Part shown: piece by piece, positions 56,522 to 64,000 of the stretch
How positions within the stretch are numbered: position 1 is the first letter of the stretch
How the letters are laid out: each line of letters opens with the position of its first letter
Assembly (NCBI RefSeq): GCF_030316825.1
Contig: NZ_JASZYU010000004.1
Span: 434,001 to 498,000 of the forward strand
Length of the DNA stretch: 64,000 nucleotides
Origin: Variovorax fucosicus
Lineage (GTDB): Bacteria; Pseudomonadota; Gammaproteobacteria; Burkholderiales; Burkholderiaceae_C
Direction: 5' to 3'
Made by a program: the position numbers and the translations under genes
The notes under the pieces: model-generated
Told to the model about the DNA's origin: nothing
The model's database searches: none
The model's input: only the letters and a program-made list of their open reading frames with translations

Positions 56522-57805
56522 ATGAGTGCAATCGTTGACATCGTCGGCCGCGAAATTCTCGACAGCCGTGGCAACCCAACCGTCGAATGCGACGTTCTGC
56601 TGGAGTCCGGCACCATGGGTCGCGCGGCCGTGCCCTCGGGCGCATCGACCGGCTCGCGCGAAGCGATCGAGCTGCGCGACGGCGACAAGGGCCGCTACCT
56701 CGGCAAGGGCGTGCTGAAGGCGGTCGAGAACATCAACACCGAAATCTCCGAATCGGTGCTCGGTCTCGATGCCAGCGAACAGGCTTTCCTCGACCGCACG
56801 CTGTGCGACCTCGACGGCACCGACAACAAGGCCCGCCTGGGTGCCAACGCCACGCTGGCCGTGTCGATGGCGGTGGCGCGTGCAGCCGCCGAAGAATCCG
56901 GCCTGCCGCTGTACCGCTACTTCGGCGGCATGGGCGGCATGCAGTTGCCGGTGCCGATGATGAACGTCATCAACGGCGGCGCACATGCCAACAACAGCCT
57001 GGACATCCAGGAGTTCATGATCATCCCGGTGGGCGCCAAGAGCTTCCGCGAAGCGGTGCGCTACGGTGCCGAGACCTTCCATGCACTGAAGAAGATCCTG
57101 CACGACCGCGGCATCAGCACGGCGGTCGGCGACGAAGGCGGCTTCGCCCCCAGCGTCGAGAGCCATGAGGCCGCGATCCAGCTGATCCTCGAAGCCATCG
57201 ACAAGGCCGGCTACGTGGCCGGCGAGCAGATCGCGCTCGGCCTCGACTGCGCCGCCAGCGAGTTCTACAAGGACGGCCACTATGTGCTGGGCGGCGAGAA
57301 CCTCACGCTCTCGGCCGAGAACTGGACGGACATGCTCGCGACCTGGGTCGACAAATACCCGATCATCAGCATCGAGGACGGCATGCACGAAGGCGACTGG
57401 GACGGCTGGAAGCACCTGACCGAGCGCCTCGGCAAGCGCGTGCAGCTGGTGGGCGACGACCTGTTCGTCACCAACACCAGGATCCTCCAGGAGGGCATCG
57501 ACAAGGGCATCGCCAACTCGATCCTGATCAAGATCAACCAGATCGGCACCCTGACCGAAACCTTCGCCGCGATCGAGATGGCCAAGCGCGCGGGCTACAC
57601 CGCCGTCATTTCGCACCGCTCGGGCGAGACCGAGGACAGCACCATCGCCGACATCGCGGTGGGCACCAATGCCGGCCAGATCAAGACCGGCTCGCTGTCC
57701 CGCTCGGACCGCATCGCCAAATACAACCAGCTGCTGCGCATCGAGGAAGACCTCGGTGACATCGCCAGCTACCCCGGCCGCGCCGCGTTCTACAACCTTC
57801 GCTGA
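56522..57805 (+). CDS. eno: Enolase
   Basis: A 427-residue glycolytic enzyme interconverting 2-phosphoglycerate and phosphoenolpyruvate, also a degradosome part in some bacteria. Conserved parts include VPSGASTGSREAIELRDGD, the mobile loop, NVINGGAHANNSLDIQEFM, the metal-binding IEDGMHEGDWDGW and GDDLFVTN, and the ISHRSGETEDSTIADIAVG end. Complete and of normal length. It lies 11 bases before ftsB. Confidence 0.98.
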   Translation: MSAIVDIVGREILDSRGNPTVECDVLLESGTMGRAAVPSGASTGSREAIELRDGDKGRYLGKGVLKAVENINTEISESVLGLDASEQAFLDRTLCDLDGTDNKARLGANATLAVSMAVARAAAEESGLPLYRYFGGMGGMQLPVPMMNVINGGAHANNSLDIQEFMIIPVGAKSFREAVRYGAETFHALKKILHDRGISTAVGDEGGFAPSVESHEAAIQLILEAIDKAGYVAGEQIALGLDCAASEFYKDGHYVLGGENLTLSAENWTDMLATWVDKYPIISIEDGMHEGDWDGWKHLTERLGKRVQLVGDDLFVTNTRILQEGIDKGIANSILIKINQIGTLTETFAAIEMAKRAGYTAVISHRSGETEDSTIADIAVGTNAGQIKTGSLSRSDRIAKYNQLLRIEEDLGDIASYPGRAAFYNLR

Positions 57806-57816
57806 CCTGCTCGGCC

Positions 57817-58095
57817 ATGCGCTCCCGCATCGTTGTCCCCGTCGTGCTTGCACTGCTGCTGTTCGTTCTTCAGTGGCAGCTGTGGACCGGCCGGGGCAGC
57901 GTGCGCGACGTGGCAAAGCTCGAAGACAAGCTGGCGACCCAGAAAGAGGCCAACGCCAAGGCGGCCGTCAACAACGACCGGCTGGGCGCCGAGGTGCGCG
58001 ACCTGCAGGAAGGCCTCGAGATGGTCGAAGAGCGCGCGCGCCAGGAGCTCGGCATGGTCAAGCCGAACGAAGTGTTCGTTCAGATCACGCGCTGA
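57817..58095 (+). CDS. ftsB: Cell division protein FtsB
   Basis: A 92-residue bitopic septal protein working with FtsL and FtsQ. It has one membrane helix at about 5-22 (VVPVVLALLLFVLQWQLW), then a leucine-zipper-like coiled coil to about residue 75 with the characteristic LQEGLEMVEERARQELGMV. The FtsB end (KPNEVFVQI) follows. It follows eno directly, the classic eno-ftsB order, and precedes pnuC by 12 bases. Confidence 0.94.
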   Translation: MRSRIVVPVVLALLLFVLQWQLWTGRGSVRDVAKLEDKLATQKEANAKAAVNNDRLGAEVRDLQEGLEMVEERARQELGMVKPNEVFVQITR

Positions 58096-58107
58096 CCACG
58101 CCTTTCG

Positions 58108-58725
58108 ATGCCGGCGTTCTTCTCGGCCCCGGCCTTCGTGCTGTGGGGTGCACCGACCACCTGGCTTGAAGTGGTGGCAGCCGTGCTGGCCCTCCTCATG
58201 GTCGGCTGCAACATGCGCGAGATCCACTGGGGCTGGCCGCTGGCCATCGCGAGCTCGCTGCTCTACTTCGGCGTGTTCGCGCAGGCCGGCATCTATGGCG
58301 ACGCCGGTCTGCAGATCTTTTTTGCAGTGGTGGCGCTCTGGGGCTGGGCGCAATGGCTGCGCGGCCACCGGGCCGATGGCAGTGCCCTGCATGTGGCGCG
58401 CCTCGCTCCGCGCGGCATGGCCTTTTCGCTGCTCGCCTGCGCCCTGGCATGGCCGGCGGTGGCCTTCTTTCTGATGCGCTTCACCGATTCGGATGTGCCC
58501 TGGTGGGACGGTTTCGCGACCGGCCTCAGCCTGGTCGGCCAGTTCCTGCTGGGCCGCAAGTTCATCGAGAACTGGATCGTTTGGCTTGCGGTCAACGCCG
58601 TCAGCATCGGGCTCTTCATCCACAAGGGCTTGTGGCTCACGGTTGGCCTGTATGCGGTATTTGCCGCACTCAGCGTGGCGGGCTACCTGGCATGGCGCGG
58701 GCGGCTGCGCCCGGTCGTTGCATGA
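58108..58725 (+). CDS. pnuC: Nicotinamide riboside/mononucleotide transporter PnuC
   Basis: A 205-residue inner-membrane facilitator for nicotinamide riboside, with about seven hydrophobic segments. The LTDUF-like start (TWLEVVAAVLALLMVGCNMR) and the Trp motif ALWGWAQWLRG are visible, as is NWIVWLAVNAVSIGLFIHKG near the C-terminus. It ends in an ATGA overlap with a NadR-like kinase gene, which would phosphorylate the imported riboside and drive uptake. Confidence 0.92.
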   Translation: MPAFFSAPAFVLWGAPTTWLEVVAAVLALLMVGCNMREIHWGWPLAIASSLLYFGVFAQAGIYGDAGLQIFFAVVALWGWAQWLRGHRADGSALHVARLAPRGMAFSLLACALAWPAVAFFLMRFTDSDVPWWDGFATGLSLVGQFLLGRKFIENWIVWLAVNAVSIGLFIHKGLWLTVGLYAVFAALSVAGYLAWRGRLRPVVA

Positions 58726-59393
58726 CGCCCGTTCTCCCGGCCGGCTGCGTGATCGCGCTGATCGGCGCCGAGAGCACCGGCAAGACCGAGCTTGCGCGCG
58801 CGCTCGCCACCCGCCTGCAACAGCGCGGCGTGACAACCACGCTGGTCGCCGAATACCTGCGCGAGTGGTGCGAGCGCGAAGGCCGCACGCCGCGCCCCCA
58901 CGAGCAGGCCGCCATCGCCGACGAGCAGACCCGGCGCATTGCCGACGCGGCGGCGCAGGGCGTTGTGGTGGCCGACACCACGGCACTGATGACCGCGGTC
59001 TACAGCGACCTGCTGTTCGACGACCACTCGCTCTATGCCAGTGCACTGGCCGCCCAGCGCGGCTACGCGCTGACGCTGCTGACCGCGCTCGACCTGCCGT
59101 GGGTGGCCGACGGCCTGCAACGCGACGGCCCGCACGTGCGCGAGCCGGTCGATGCGCGCGTGCGAGCCGCACTGGCGGGCGCTGGTCTCGGCTACGCCGT
59201 GGTGCATGGCAGCGGCGAAGAACGGCTCGCCAACGCGTGGAATGCCATCAATTCCATCGCATCGTCCGAAGACGCAGCGGGTGCCGCAGCCCGGTCTGGC
59301 ACAGGAGGCGGCTGGCGCTGGCCCTGCGACAAGTGCTCCGACCCCGCGTGCGAGCACAGGCTTTTCAGCGACTTGCTGGCGCGACGGCCGTAG
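58722..59393 (+). CDS. NadR-like nicotinamide riboside kinase
   Basis: A 223-residue P-loop kinase. Walker A is GAESTGKTE at residues 15-23. The EYLREWCEREGRTPR and DTTALMTAVYSD blocks match the kinase domain of NadR, which converts nicotinamide riboside to NMN. The DNA-binding and adenylyltransferase domains of full NadR are absent. The C-terminus has an unusual Cys/His cluster, WPCDKCSDPACEHRLF, that could bind a metal. It overlaps pnuC by ATGA, giving a two-gene riboside uptake unit. Confidence 0.85.
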   Translation: MTPVLPAGCVIALIGAESTGKTELARALATRLQQRGVTTTLVAEYLREWCEREGRTPRPHEQAAIADEQTRRIADAAAQGVVVADTTALMTAVYSDLLFDDHSLYASALAAQRGYALTLLTALDLPWVADGLQRDGPHVREPVDARVRAALAGAGLGYAVVHGSGEERLANAWNAINSIASSEDAAGAAARSGTGGGWRWPCDKCSDPACEHRLFSDLLARRP

Positions 59394-59423
59394 TGGGGAG
59401 CCGGCAGGCTCGAACCCGGTTTT

Positions 59424-60365
59424 TCAGCCGCGTTCAATGCCATGCAGAAGGTCGAGGAACTGCCTGGCCGGCGTGCTGAGCGGCCGATCGCTGCGCACGA
59501 TGCTCCCGTAGGTCGCGAGTTTCTGCCGGATCGGGTACCGCACGATGCTCAAGACGCCGTGCTCGGCATCCCGGCGGGCGACCGTTGTCGGAATGACGCC
59601 GATCATCTGCGACTTGCGGATCAGGTTGATGGTTGTGAGGATCGAGCCGGTCTCGATCAGTCCGCGCGGCATCATCGCGTGGTGCGACTGGAACTCGCGC
59701 TCGATCACCTCGCGCATCGGGCTGTGGGCAGGCTGCAGGATCCAGGGATAGTCGAGCAGATCGGCGAAGGCCACGCGCGCCTGCCTGGCCAGCGGATGCT
59801 CGTTGCCGACGACCACGGCCAGGGCCTCGTCGGCAATGGCCTTGAAGGTGCAGGCAGCCGCATCGATGCCGACGGGGCGGCCGACCACCACTTCCAGCAC
59901 GCCTTCGTGCAACTGGGCAAGCAGCCGGTCGCTGGTGTCCACCGCAATTTCCATGGCCAGCAAGGGATGGGCGGCCTTGAGTGCCGTCAGGGCGTCGGTC
60001 AGGCGGCCGGGTGAGGCCGCCATGATGCTGCCGAGCGAGAACTTGCCGACGCTGCCTAGCTGGAATTCGTGCAGCTCGCGATTGAGCGCCTCCATGCTGC
60101 CGCGGATCCCGCGAAAGTACCCCATCACCCGCTCGCCCGCCGCGTTCAGCTGCAGGCCGCGGCCCACGCGGTCGAACAGCGGCTGGCCGAGCGCGCTCTC
60201 GAGCTCATGCAGCATCTTGGTGGCGGCCGGCTGCGTCAGGCCAAGCTGATCGGCCGCGGCGCGCAGGGTTCGCCGCTCTTCCACGGCCAGCATCAGCGCA
60301 ACCTGCCGCATGCGGACACGGTTGAGCAATTGGGGGGTTGAATTCTGCCTGTCGAGGGAGCCCAC
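59424..60365 (-). CDS. LysR family transcriptional regulator of the sugar-acid operon
   Basis: A 313-residue regulator of the CbbR/GbpR type. The helix-turn-helix lies at about residues 20-60 (MLAVEERRTLRAAADQLGLT, then LESALGQPLFDRVGR), and the effector domain follows. The reading starts at a GTG at 60365; an ATG at residue 19 would also leave the helix-turn-helix nearly intact. It diverges from the Bug receptor gene, and the 110-base gap contains four ATTGAT-type half sites, making it the likely local regulator. The inducer is probably a sugar acid. Confidence 0.88.
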   Translation of the reverse strand: MGSLDRQNSTPQLLNRVRMRQVALMLAVEERRTLRAAADQLGLTQPAATKMLHELESALGQPLFDRVGRGLQLNAAGERVMGYFRGIRGSMEALNRELHEFQLGSVGKFSLGSIMAASPGRLTDALTALKAAHPLLAMEIAVDTSDRLLAQLHEGVLEVVVGRPVGIDAAACTFKAIADEALAVVVGNEHPLARQARVAFADLLDYPWILQPAHSPMREVIEREFQSHHAMMPRGLIETGSILTTINLIRKSQMIGVIPTTVARRDAEHGVLSIVRYPIRQKLATYGSIVRSDRPLSTPARQFLDLLHGIERG

Positions 60366-60422
60366 GATTGATTACCTCAGGATATTGATCGATCAATTGC
60401 TTTCAGTTTACGGGAATCAATC
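60366..60422. promoter_or_regulatory. Nested inverted repeats, likely LysR operator array
   Basis: A perfect 14-base palindrome ATTGATCGATCAAT sits at 60384-60397. It is framed by GATTGATT (60366-60373) and its complement AATCAATC (60415-60422). In all there are four ATTGAT/ATCAAT half sites within 57 bases, between the divergent LysR gene (60365) and Bug receptor gene (60476). The layout is typical for regulator dimers; occupancy is inferred. Confidence 0.65.
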
Positions 60423-60475
60423 GCCTCCCTACGATTGCCGCCAACGATTCCTCGAAACAGTCTGGAGACAAGCAG

Positions 60476-61438
60476 ATGAAGAAGCTCATGGCGGCCACGG
60501 CTGCAGGGTTGCTGGCGCTCGCCGCGAGCGCCGTGCAGGCCCAGGATTGGCCCACCCGCCCGATCCGGATCATGGTCGGATCTGCGCCCGGCGGCGGCAC
60601 CGACGCGATGGCCCGCGCAGTCGCCGACCGGCTCGGCCCATTGCTCAAGCAGCCGGTGGTGGTCGAGAACCGGCCCGGCGTTTCCAACACCCTGGCGGCC
60701 GACGCCACGGCCAAGTCCACCGACGGCCACACCTTGGTGATGGGCGTGGTCACGGCTCATGCGATCGCGCCGCACCTGCTCAAGCTCAACTACGACAGCA
60801 ACCGCGATCTGGTGCCCGTCGCCTTCGTCGGCGCCGTACCCAACGTGCTGGTGATTGGCAACAGCGTGGCGGCGGACTCCGTGCAGGCGCTGGTCAAGCT
60901 GGCCAGGCAGGAGCCGGGCAAGCTCAACTACGCCACCAGCGGTTCGGGCAGCACACAGCACATCGCAGCCGAGATGTTCAAGGACGCGGCGGGCGTCGAC
61001 ATCACCCACGTGCCCTACAAGGGCAGCGGGCCCGCGCTGGTGGATCTGATCGGCGGCCAGGTGCAGTTGAGCTTCGACACCATGCCCTCGGTGATCGGGC
61101 AGATCAGGAACAACAAGATCCGCGCGCTCGCCGTCACCACGGCCAAGCGCAACCCGCAGCTGCCCAACGTACCGACGCTGGCAGAGGCCGGCGTGCCCGG
61201 TGTCGAAATGAGCGCCTGGTACGGCATCTACATGCCCGCGACAACGTCCAGGGCGGTGCAGGCCAAGCTGCACGACGCCGTGAACCAGGTGCTCGCGATG
61301 CCGGAGACCAAGACCCGCCTCGACGCCATCGGCGCCGAGATCACGCCGATGACCCAGGCGCAGTTCGCACAGTTCCATGCCGCCGAATACAAGCGCTTCG
61401 GCGAGGTCATCAAGAAGAACCAGATCAAGCTGGATTAG
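60476..61438 (+). CDS. Bug-type tripartite tricarboxylate transporter receptor
   Basis: A 320-residue periplasmic binding protein. The signal peptide is MKKLMAATAAGLLALAASA plus VQA. The mature protein has WPTRPIRIMVGSAPGGGTD, TSGSGSTQHIAAEMFKDAAG and the THVPYKGSGPALVDLIGGQV signature of Bug receptors (TctC family). The ligand is probably a carboxylate or sugar acid. No TctA/TctB membrane genes are near, which is usual for this large family. GGAGACAAGCAG precedes the ATG. It is followed by the PdxA-like gene after 11 bases. Confidence 0.94.
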   Translation: MKKLMAATAAGLLALAASAVQAQDWPTRPIRIMVGSAPGGGTDAMARAVADRLGPLLKQPVVVENRPGVSNTLAADATAKSTDGHTLVMGVVTAHAIAPHLLKLNYDSNRDLVPVAFVGAVPNVLVIGNSVAADSVQALVKLARQEPGKLNYATSGSGSTQHIAAEMFKDAAGVDITHVPYKGSGPALVDLIGGQVQLSFDTMPSVIGQIRNNKIRALAVTTAKRNPQLPNVPTLAEAGVPGVEMSAWYGIYMPATTSRAVQAKLHDAVNQVLAMPETKTRLDAIGAEITPMTQAQFAQFHAAEYKRFGEVIKKNQIKLD

Positions 61439-61449
61439 GCAAACCCCCA

Positions 61450-62496
61450 ATGAACATGCAAACCCTACCCGTTGTCGCCCTCACCTTGGGCGATCCCGCC
61501 GGCATCGGCGCCGAGCTGATCGCGCGGCTGCTGGCCAAGCCGGAGGCCACCGCGGTCGCCAACATCGTGCTGATCGGCGACCGCTGGCTGTGGGAAGACG
61601 GCCAGCGCATCGCAGGTGTCCCGGTCGCCACCGACGAAGTGAATACCTTGGCCCAGGTGCGTGGGCGCGCCAGCACCGCACGCCCTGCCTTCCTGGCGGT
61701 GGAGAGCGTCGATCCGGCGCTGGTGCAGCGCGGCCAGGCCGCGGCGCCGGGCGGCCGCGCGGTGCTGCAGGTGCTCGACCAGTGCATGGACGCAACGCTC
61801 GCCGGCGAGGTCGACGCGATCTGCTTCGCGCCGCTCAACAAGCAGGCCATGAAGATGGGCGGCATGCAGCACGAAGACGAGCTGCATCACTTCGCAACGC
61901 ACCTGGGCGTTACAGGCTACTTCTGCGAGTTCAACACGCTCGGAGAACTCTGGACCTCGCGCATTTCATCGCACGTGCCGCTGAAGGACGTGGCCGGCTA
62001 TCTGAGCGTCGAGCGCATCGAGCAGGCCGCCGAGCTGATCTACCGCTCGCTGTTGGCGAACGGCGTGTCCCAGCCCAAGGTCGCGATCGCGGCCTTCAAT
62101 CCGCATGGCGGGGACGGCGGCTCGTGCGGGCGCGAGGAGGTCGAGATCATCCAGCCCGCAGTGCAGCGCCTGCAAGCGCGCAGCTGGCCCACCGAAGCGC
62201 CCTTTCACGGCCCCTTCCCGGCCGACACCATCTTCCTGAAAGCGCAGGCGGGCGACTACCAGGCGATCGTGACCATGTACCACGACCAGGGCCAGATCGC
62301 CATCAAGCTGATGGGCTTCAGCCGCGGCGTCACGGTGCAGGGCGGGCTGCCGATCCCGATCACCACGCCCGCGCACGGCACCGCCTACGACATCGCGGGC
62401 CAGGGCCGTGCCAGCGTCGAAGCCACCTGGCAGGCGTTCCAGATCGCGAGCCGCATGGGCGCCGTGCGCCTGCGCGCCGCCGCCATCACAACCTGA
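61450..62496 (+). CDS. PdxA-like 4-phospho-hydroxyacid dehydrogenase (PdxA2 type)
   Basis: A 348-residue member of the PdxA family. Motifs include VALTLGDPAGIGAELIARLL, the metal-binding His in AAFNPHGGDGG, and the end GFSRGVTVQGGLPIPITTPAHGTAYDIAG with the third metal His. PdxA makes pyridoxal precursors, but PdxA2 relatives in catabolic operons oxidise 4-phospho-D-threonate or -erythronate. The neighbours favour the catabolic role. No kinase to make a phosphorylated substrate is seen in this window; it may lie beyond 64000. Confidence 0.85.
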   Translation: MNMQTLPVVALTLGDPAGIGAELIARLLAKPEATAVANIVLIGDRWLWEDGQRIAGVPVATDEVNTLAQVRGRASTARPAFLAVESVDPALVQRGQAAAPGGRAVLQVLDQCMDATLAGEVDAICFAPLNKQAMKMGGMQHEDELHHFATHLGVTGYFCEFNTLGELWTSRISSHVPLKDVAGYLSVERIEQAAELIYRSLLANGVSQPKVAIAAFNPHGGDGGSCGREEVEIIQPAVQRLQARSWPTEAPFHGPFPADTIFLKAQAGDYQAIVTMYHDQGQIAIKLMGFSRGVTVQGGLPIPITTPAHGTAYDIAGQGRASVEATWQAFQIASRMGAVRLRAAAITT

Positions 62497-62524
62497 CATT
62501 CACCTCCCTCCAAAAGATATCGCC

Positions 62525-63697
62525 ATGAAGATCAAGTCCGTACGCGCCCGTGTTTTCGAATGGAAGGGCAAGACCGTTCCACCGCAGGGCAACTTCTGCT
62601 CCAACGCCATGGACCTGCTGTACGCGCCGCAGGAAACCATGAGCACCTTCCGCTTCCATTCGTGGACCGTGGTCGAGATCGAGACCGACGACGGCATCGT
62701 GGGCCTGGGCAACGTCGCGCTCGCGCCGGCCATCGCCAAGGCCATCATCGACCAGTACCTCGCGCCGCTGGTCATCGGCCAGGACCCGTGGGACTACGAA
62801 TACCTGTGGCAGCGCATGTACCGCGCCACGCACGCCTGGGGCCGCAAGGGCGTGACGATGGCCGCCATATCGGCGGTCGACCTCGCGATCTGGGACATCC
62901 TGGGCAAGTCGGTCAACAAGCCGGTGTTCAAGCTGCTCGGCGGCCGCACCAAGGAAAAGATTCCCTGCTACTACTCCAAGCTCTACCGCACCGACCTGAA
63001 CGAAATGCAGGCCGAGGCGCAGAAGTTCCTGGACCAGGGTTTCACCGCTTTCAAGATGCGCTTCGGCTACGGGCCGGCGCACCTGCAGAAGGGCGTGGCG
63101 GAAAACCTGAAGTCGGTCGAAGCCGTGCGCGAAGTCATCGGCTACGACAACGACCTGATGCTCGAGTGCTACATGGGCTGGAACGTCGAGTACGCCAAGC
63201 GCATGCTGCCCAAGCTCGAGAAGTTCCAGCCGCGCTGGCTCGAAGAGCCGGTCATTGCCGACGACATCGACGGCTATGCCGAGCTAAACCAGCTGACCAG
63301 CATTCCGATCTCGGGCGGCGAGCACGAGTTCTCGCTCTACGGCTTCAAGCAGCTGCTGGACCGCAAGGCGGTGTCGGTGGTGCAGTACGACACCAACCGC
63401 GTTGGCGGCATCACGGCCGCGCACAAGATCAACGCGCTGTGCGAGGCCTACAGCGTGCCGGTGATCCCGCACGCGGGCCAGATGCACAACTACCACCTGA
63501 CCATGAGCACGCTCGCCTCGCCCATGAGCGAGTACTTCCCGATGCACGACGTGGAAGTGGGCAACGAGTTGTTCTACTACATCTTCGACGGCGAGCCGGT
63601 GGCCGAGAACGGCTTCGTGCAGCTCGACGACGACAAGCCGGGCCTCGGCCTGACGCTGAAGACCGAGCACCTCGCGGACTTCAACATCGTCGAATGA
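62525..63697 (+). CDS. Enolase-superfamily sugar-acid dehydratase (rhamnonate dehydratase-like)
   Basis: A 390-residue member of the mandelate racemase/muconate cycloisomerase group. The N-terminal capping domain is followed by the barrel: acid/base FKMRFGYG, metal ligands around LECYMGWN, LEEPVIADD and GGEHEFS, and the base histidine in IPHAGQMHNYH. The CYYSKLYRTDL pattern is closest to L-rhamnonate dehydratase-like enzymes, which turn an aldonic acid into a 2-keto-3-deoxy acid. The exact acid is uncertain. The gene stop overlaps the next start by ATGA. Confidence 0.85.
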   Translation: MKIKSVRARVFEWKGKTVPPQGNFCSNAMDLLYAPQETMSTFRFHSWTVVEIETDDGIVGLGNVALAPAIAKAIIDQYLAPLVIGQDPWDYEYLWQRMYRATHAWGRKGVTMAAISAVDLAIWDILGKSVNKPVFKLLGGRTKEKIPCYYSKLYRTDLNEMQAEAQKFLDQGFTAFKMRFGYGPAHLQKGVAENLKSVEAVREVIGYDNDLMLECYMGWNVEYAKRMLPKLEKFQPRWLEEPVIADDIDGYAELNQLTSIPISGGEHEFSLYGFKQLLDRKAVSVVQYDTNRVGGITAAHKINALCEAYSVPVIPHAGQMHNYHLTMSTLASPMSEYFPMHDVEVGNELFYYIFDGEPVAENGFVQLDDDKPGLGLTLKTEHLADFNIVE

Positions 63698-64000
63698 CGG
63701 TGCGCCCGGCCATGTCGTCCCCACTGCCCCACCCGCACGCACGCGTGATCCGGCTGCATGCCGAAGACGATGTCGTGATCTCGCTCGACCAGCTGGTCGC
63801 GGGCACGCACATCGCCAGCGAAGGCGTCGCCGTGGCCGGCCTGATCCCGCCGGGCCACAAGATGGCCACGCGTGCGATCGCGCCGGGCGCCGCAGTGCGC
63901 CGCTACGGGCAGATCATCGGCTTCGCAAGCCAGCCGATCCGTGCGGGCCAGCATGTGCACACGCACAACCTCGCGACGGGCGACTTCATGCGCGACCATG
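63694..64000 (+). CDS. UxaA-like hydrolyase/SAF-domain protein, N-terminal part
   Basis: The first 102 residues of a protein whose SAF-type N-terminal domain (VIRLHAEDDVVISLDQL, GLIPPGHKMATRAIAPGAAV, HVHTHNLATGDFMRDH) is that of altronate/galactarate dehydratases (UxaA/GarD). The window ends inside the gene. It overlaps the preceding dehydratase stop by ATGA; an ATG at 63712 is an alternative start. In the family this small N-terminal domain is fused to, or followed by, the large catalytic domain. Its presence supports a sugar-acid catabolic operon. Confidence 0.85.
   Translation, partial: MTVRPAMSSPLPHPHARVIRLHAEDDVVISLDQLVAGTHIASEGVAVAGLIPPGHKMATRAIAPGAAVRRYGQIIGFASQPIRAGQHVHTHNLATGDFMRDH

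Overview
The window is about 64 kb of uniformly GC-rich DNA with dense gene packing. Many neighbours overlap by ATGA, GTGA or TTGA. The gene content (coaBC-dut, pyrG-kdsA-eno-ftsB, dapA-bamC, parC/parE, a Bug-type solute receptor, a TIGR04438-type Trp-rich protein) points to a betaproteobacterium of the Burkholderiales, most likely Comamonadaceae and Variovorax-like. That assignment is inferred from family recognition, not from a search. I see no rRNA, tRNA, CRISPR array, prophage or insertion sequence, and nothing that looks recently transferred by base composition.

Layout. 1-2361 (minus): the 5' part of a sensor kinase, a small secreted protein, a lipoprotein-type intradiol dioxygenase and a UPF0114 membrane protein. 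2539-9398: acetyl-CoA synthetase, small membrane proteins, a cytochrome c, ilvD and its divergent LysR regulator. 9399-9689: a non-coding stretch holding two mirror-image repeat elements. 9690-22232: a large amidoligase-type locus. It has a split alpha-E plus ATP-grasp pair on the minus strand, comEC, then on the plus strand a transglutaminase/DUF2126 protein, a fused ATP-grasp/alpha-E protein and a second transglutaminase. 22251-28030: RidA, a GMC oxidoreductase, a 2-keto-3-deoxygluconate-type kinase with a sugar isomerase, and a long CorA-like protein. 28056-33298 (minus): an alpha/beta hydrolase and a 1178-residue membrane patatin. 33498-36551: a coupled four-gene cassette (acyl-CoA dehydrogenase, PIG-L deacetylase, methyltransferase, glycosyltransferase). 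36611-43192: a metallo-hydrolase lipoprotein, then parC, a lytic transglycosylase and parE. 43370-48200: an MFS transporter, methyltransferase, dapA, bamC and a metallo-hydrolase. 48266-53599: a small lipoprotein, a ribosomal oxygenase (RoxA-like), a SlyD-like isomerase, a glycine-zipper lipoprotein, dut and coaBC. 53671-59393: pyrG, kdsA, eno, ftsB, pnuC and a NadR-like kinase. 59424-64000: a LysR regulator diverging from a sugar-acid catabolic operon (Bug receptor, PdxA-like dehydrogenase, enolase-superfamily dehydratase, UxaA-like protein), cut by the window end.

The most interesting parts are the doubled ATP-grasp/alpha-E/transglutaminase locus, whose biochemical product is unknown; the inverted pair of repeat elements whose flanking stems differ in sequence but keep pairing; the four-gene deacetylase/methyltransferase/glycosyltransferase cassette; a patatin whose catalytic Ser and Asp are separated by a large membrane region; a LexA-like box in front of parE; and a four-half-site operator array in front of the sugar-acid operon.
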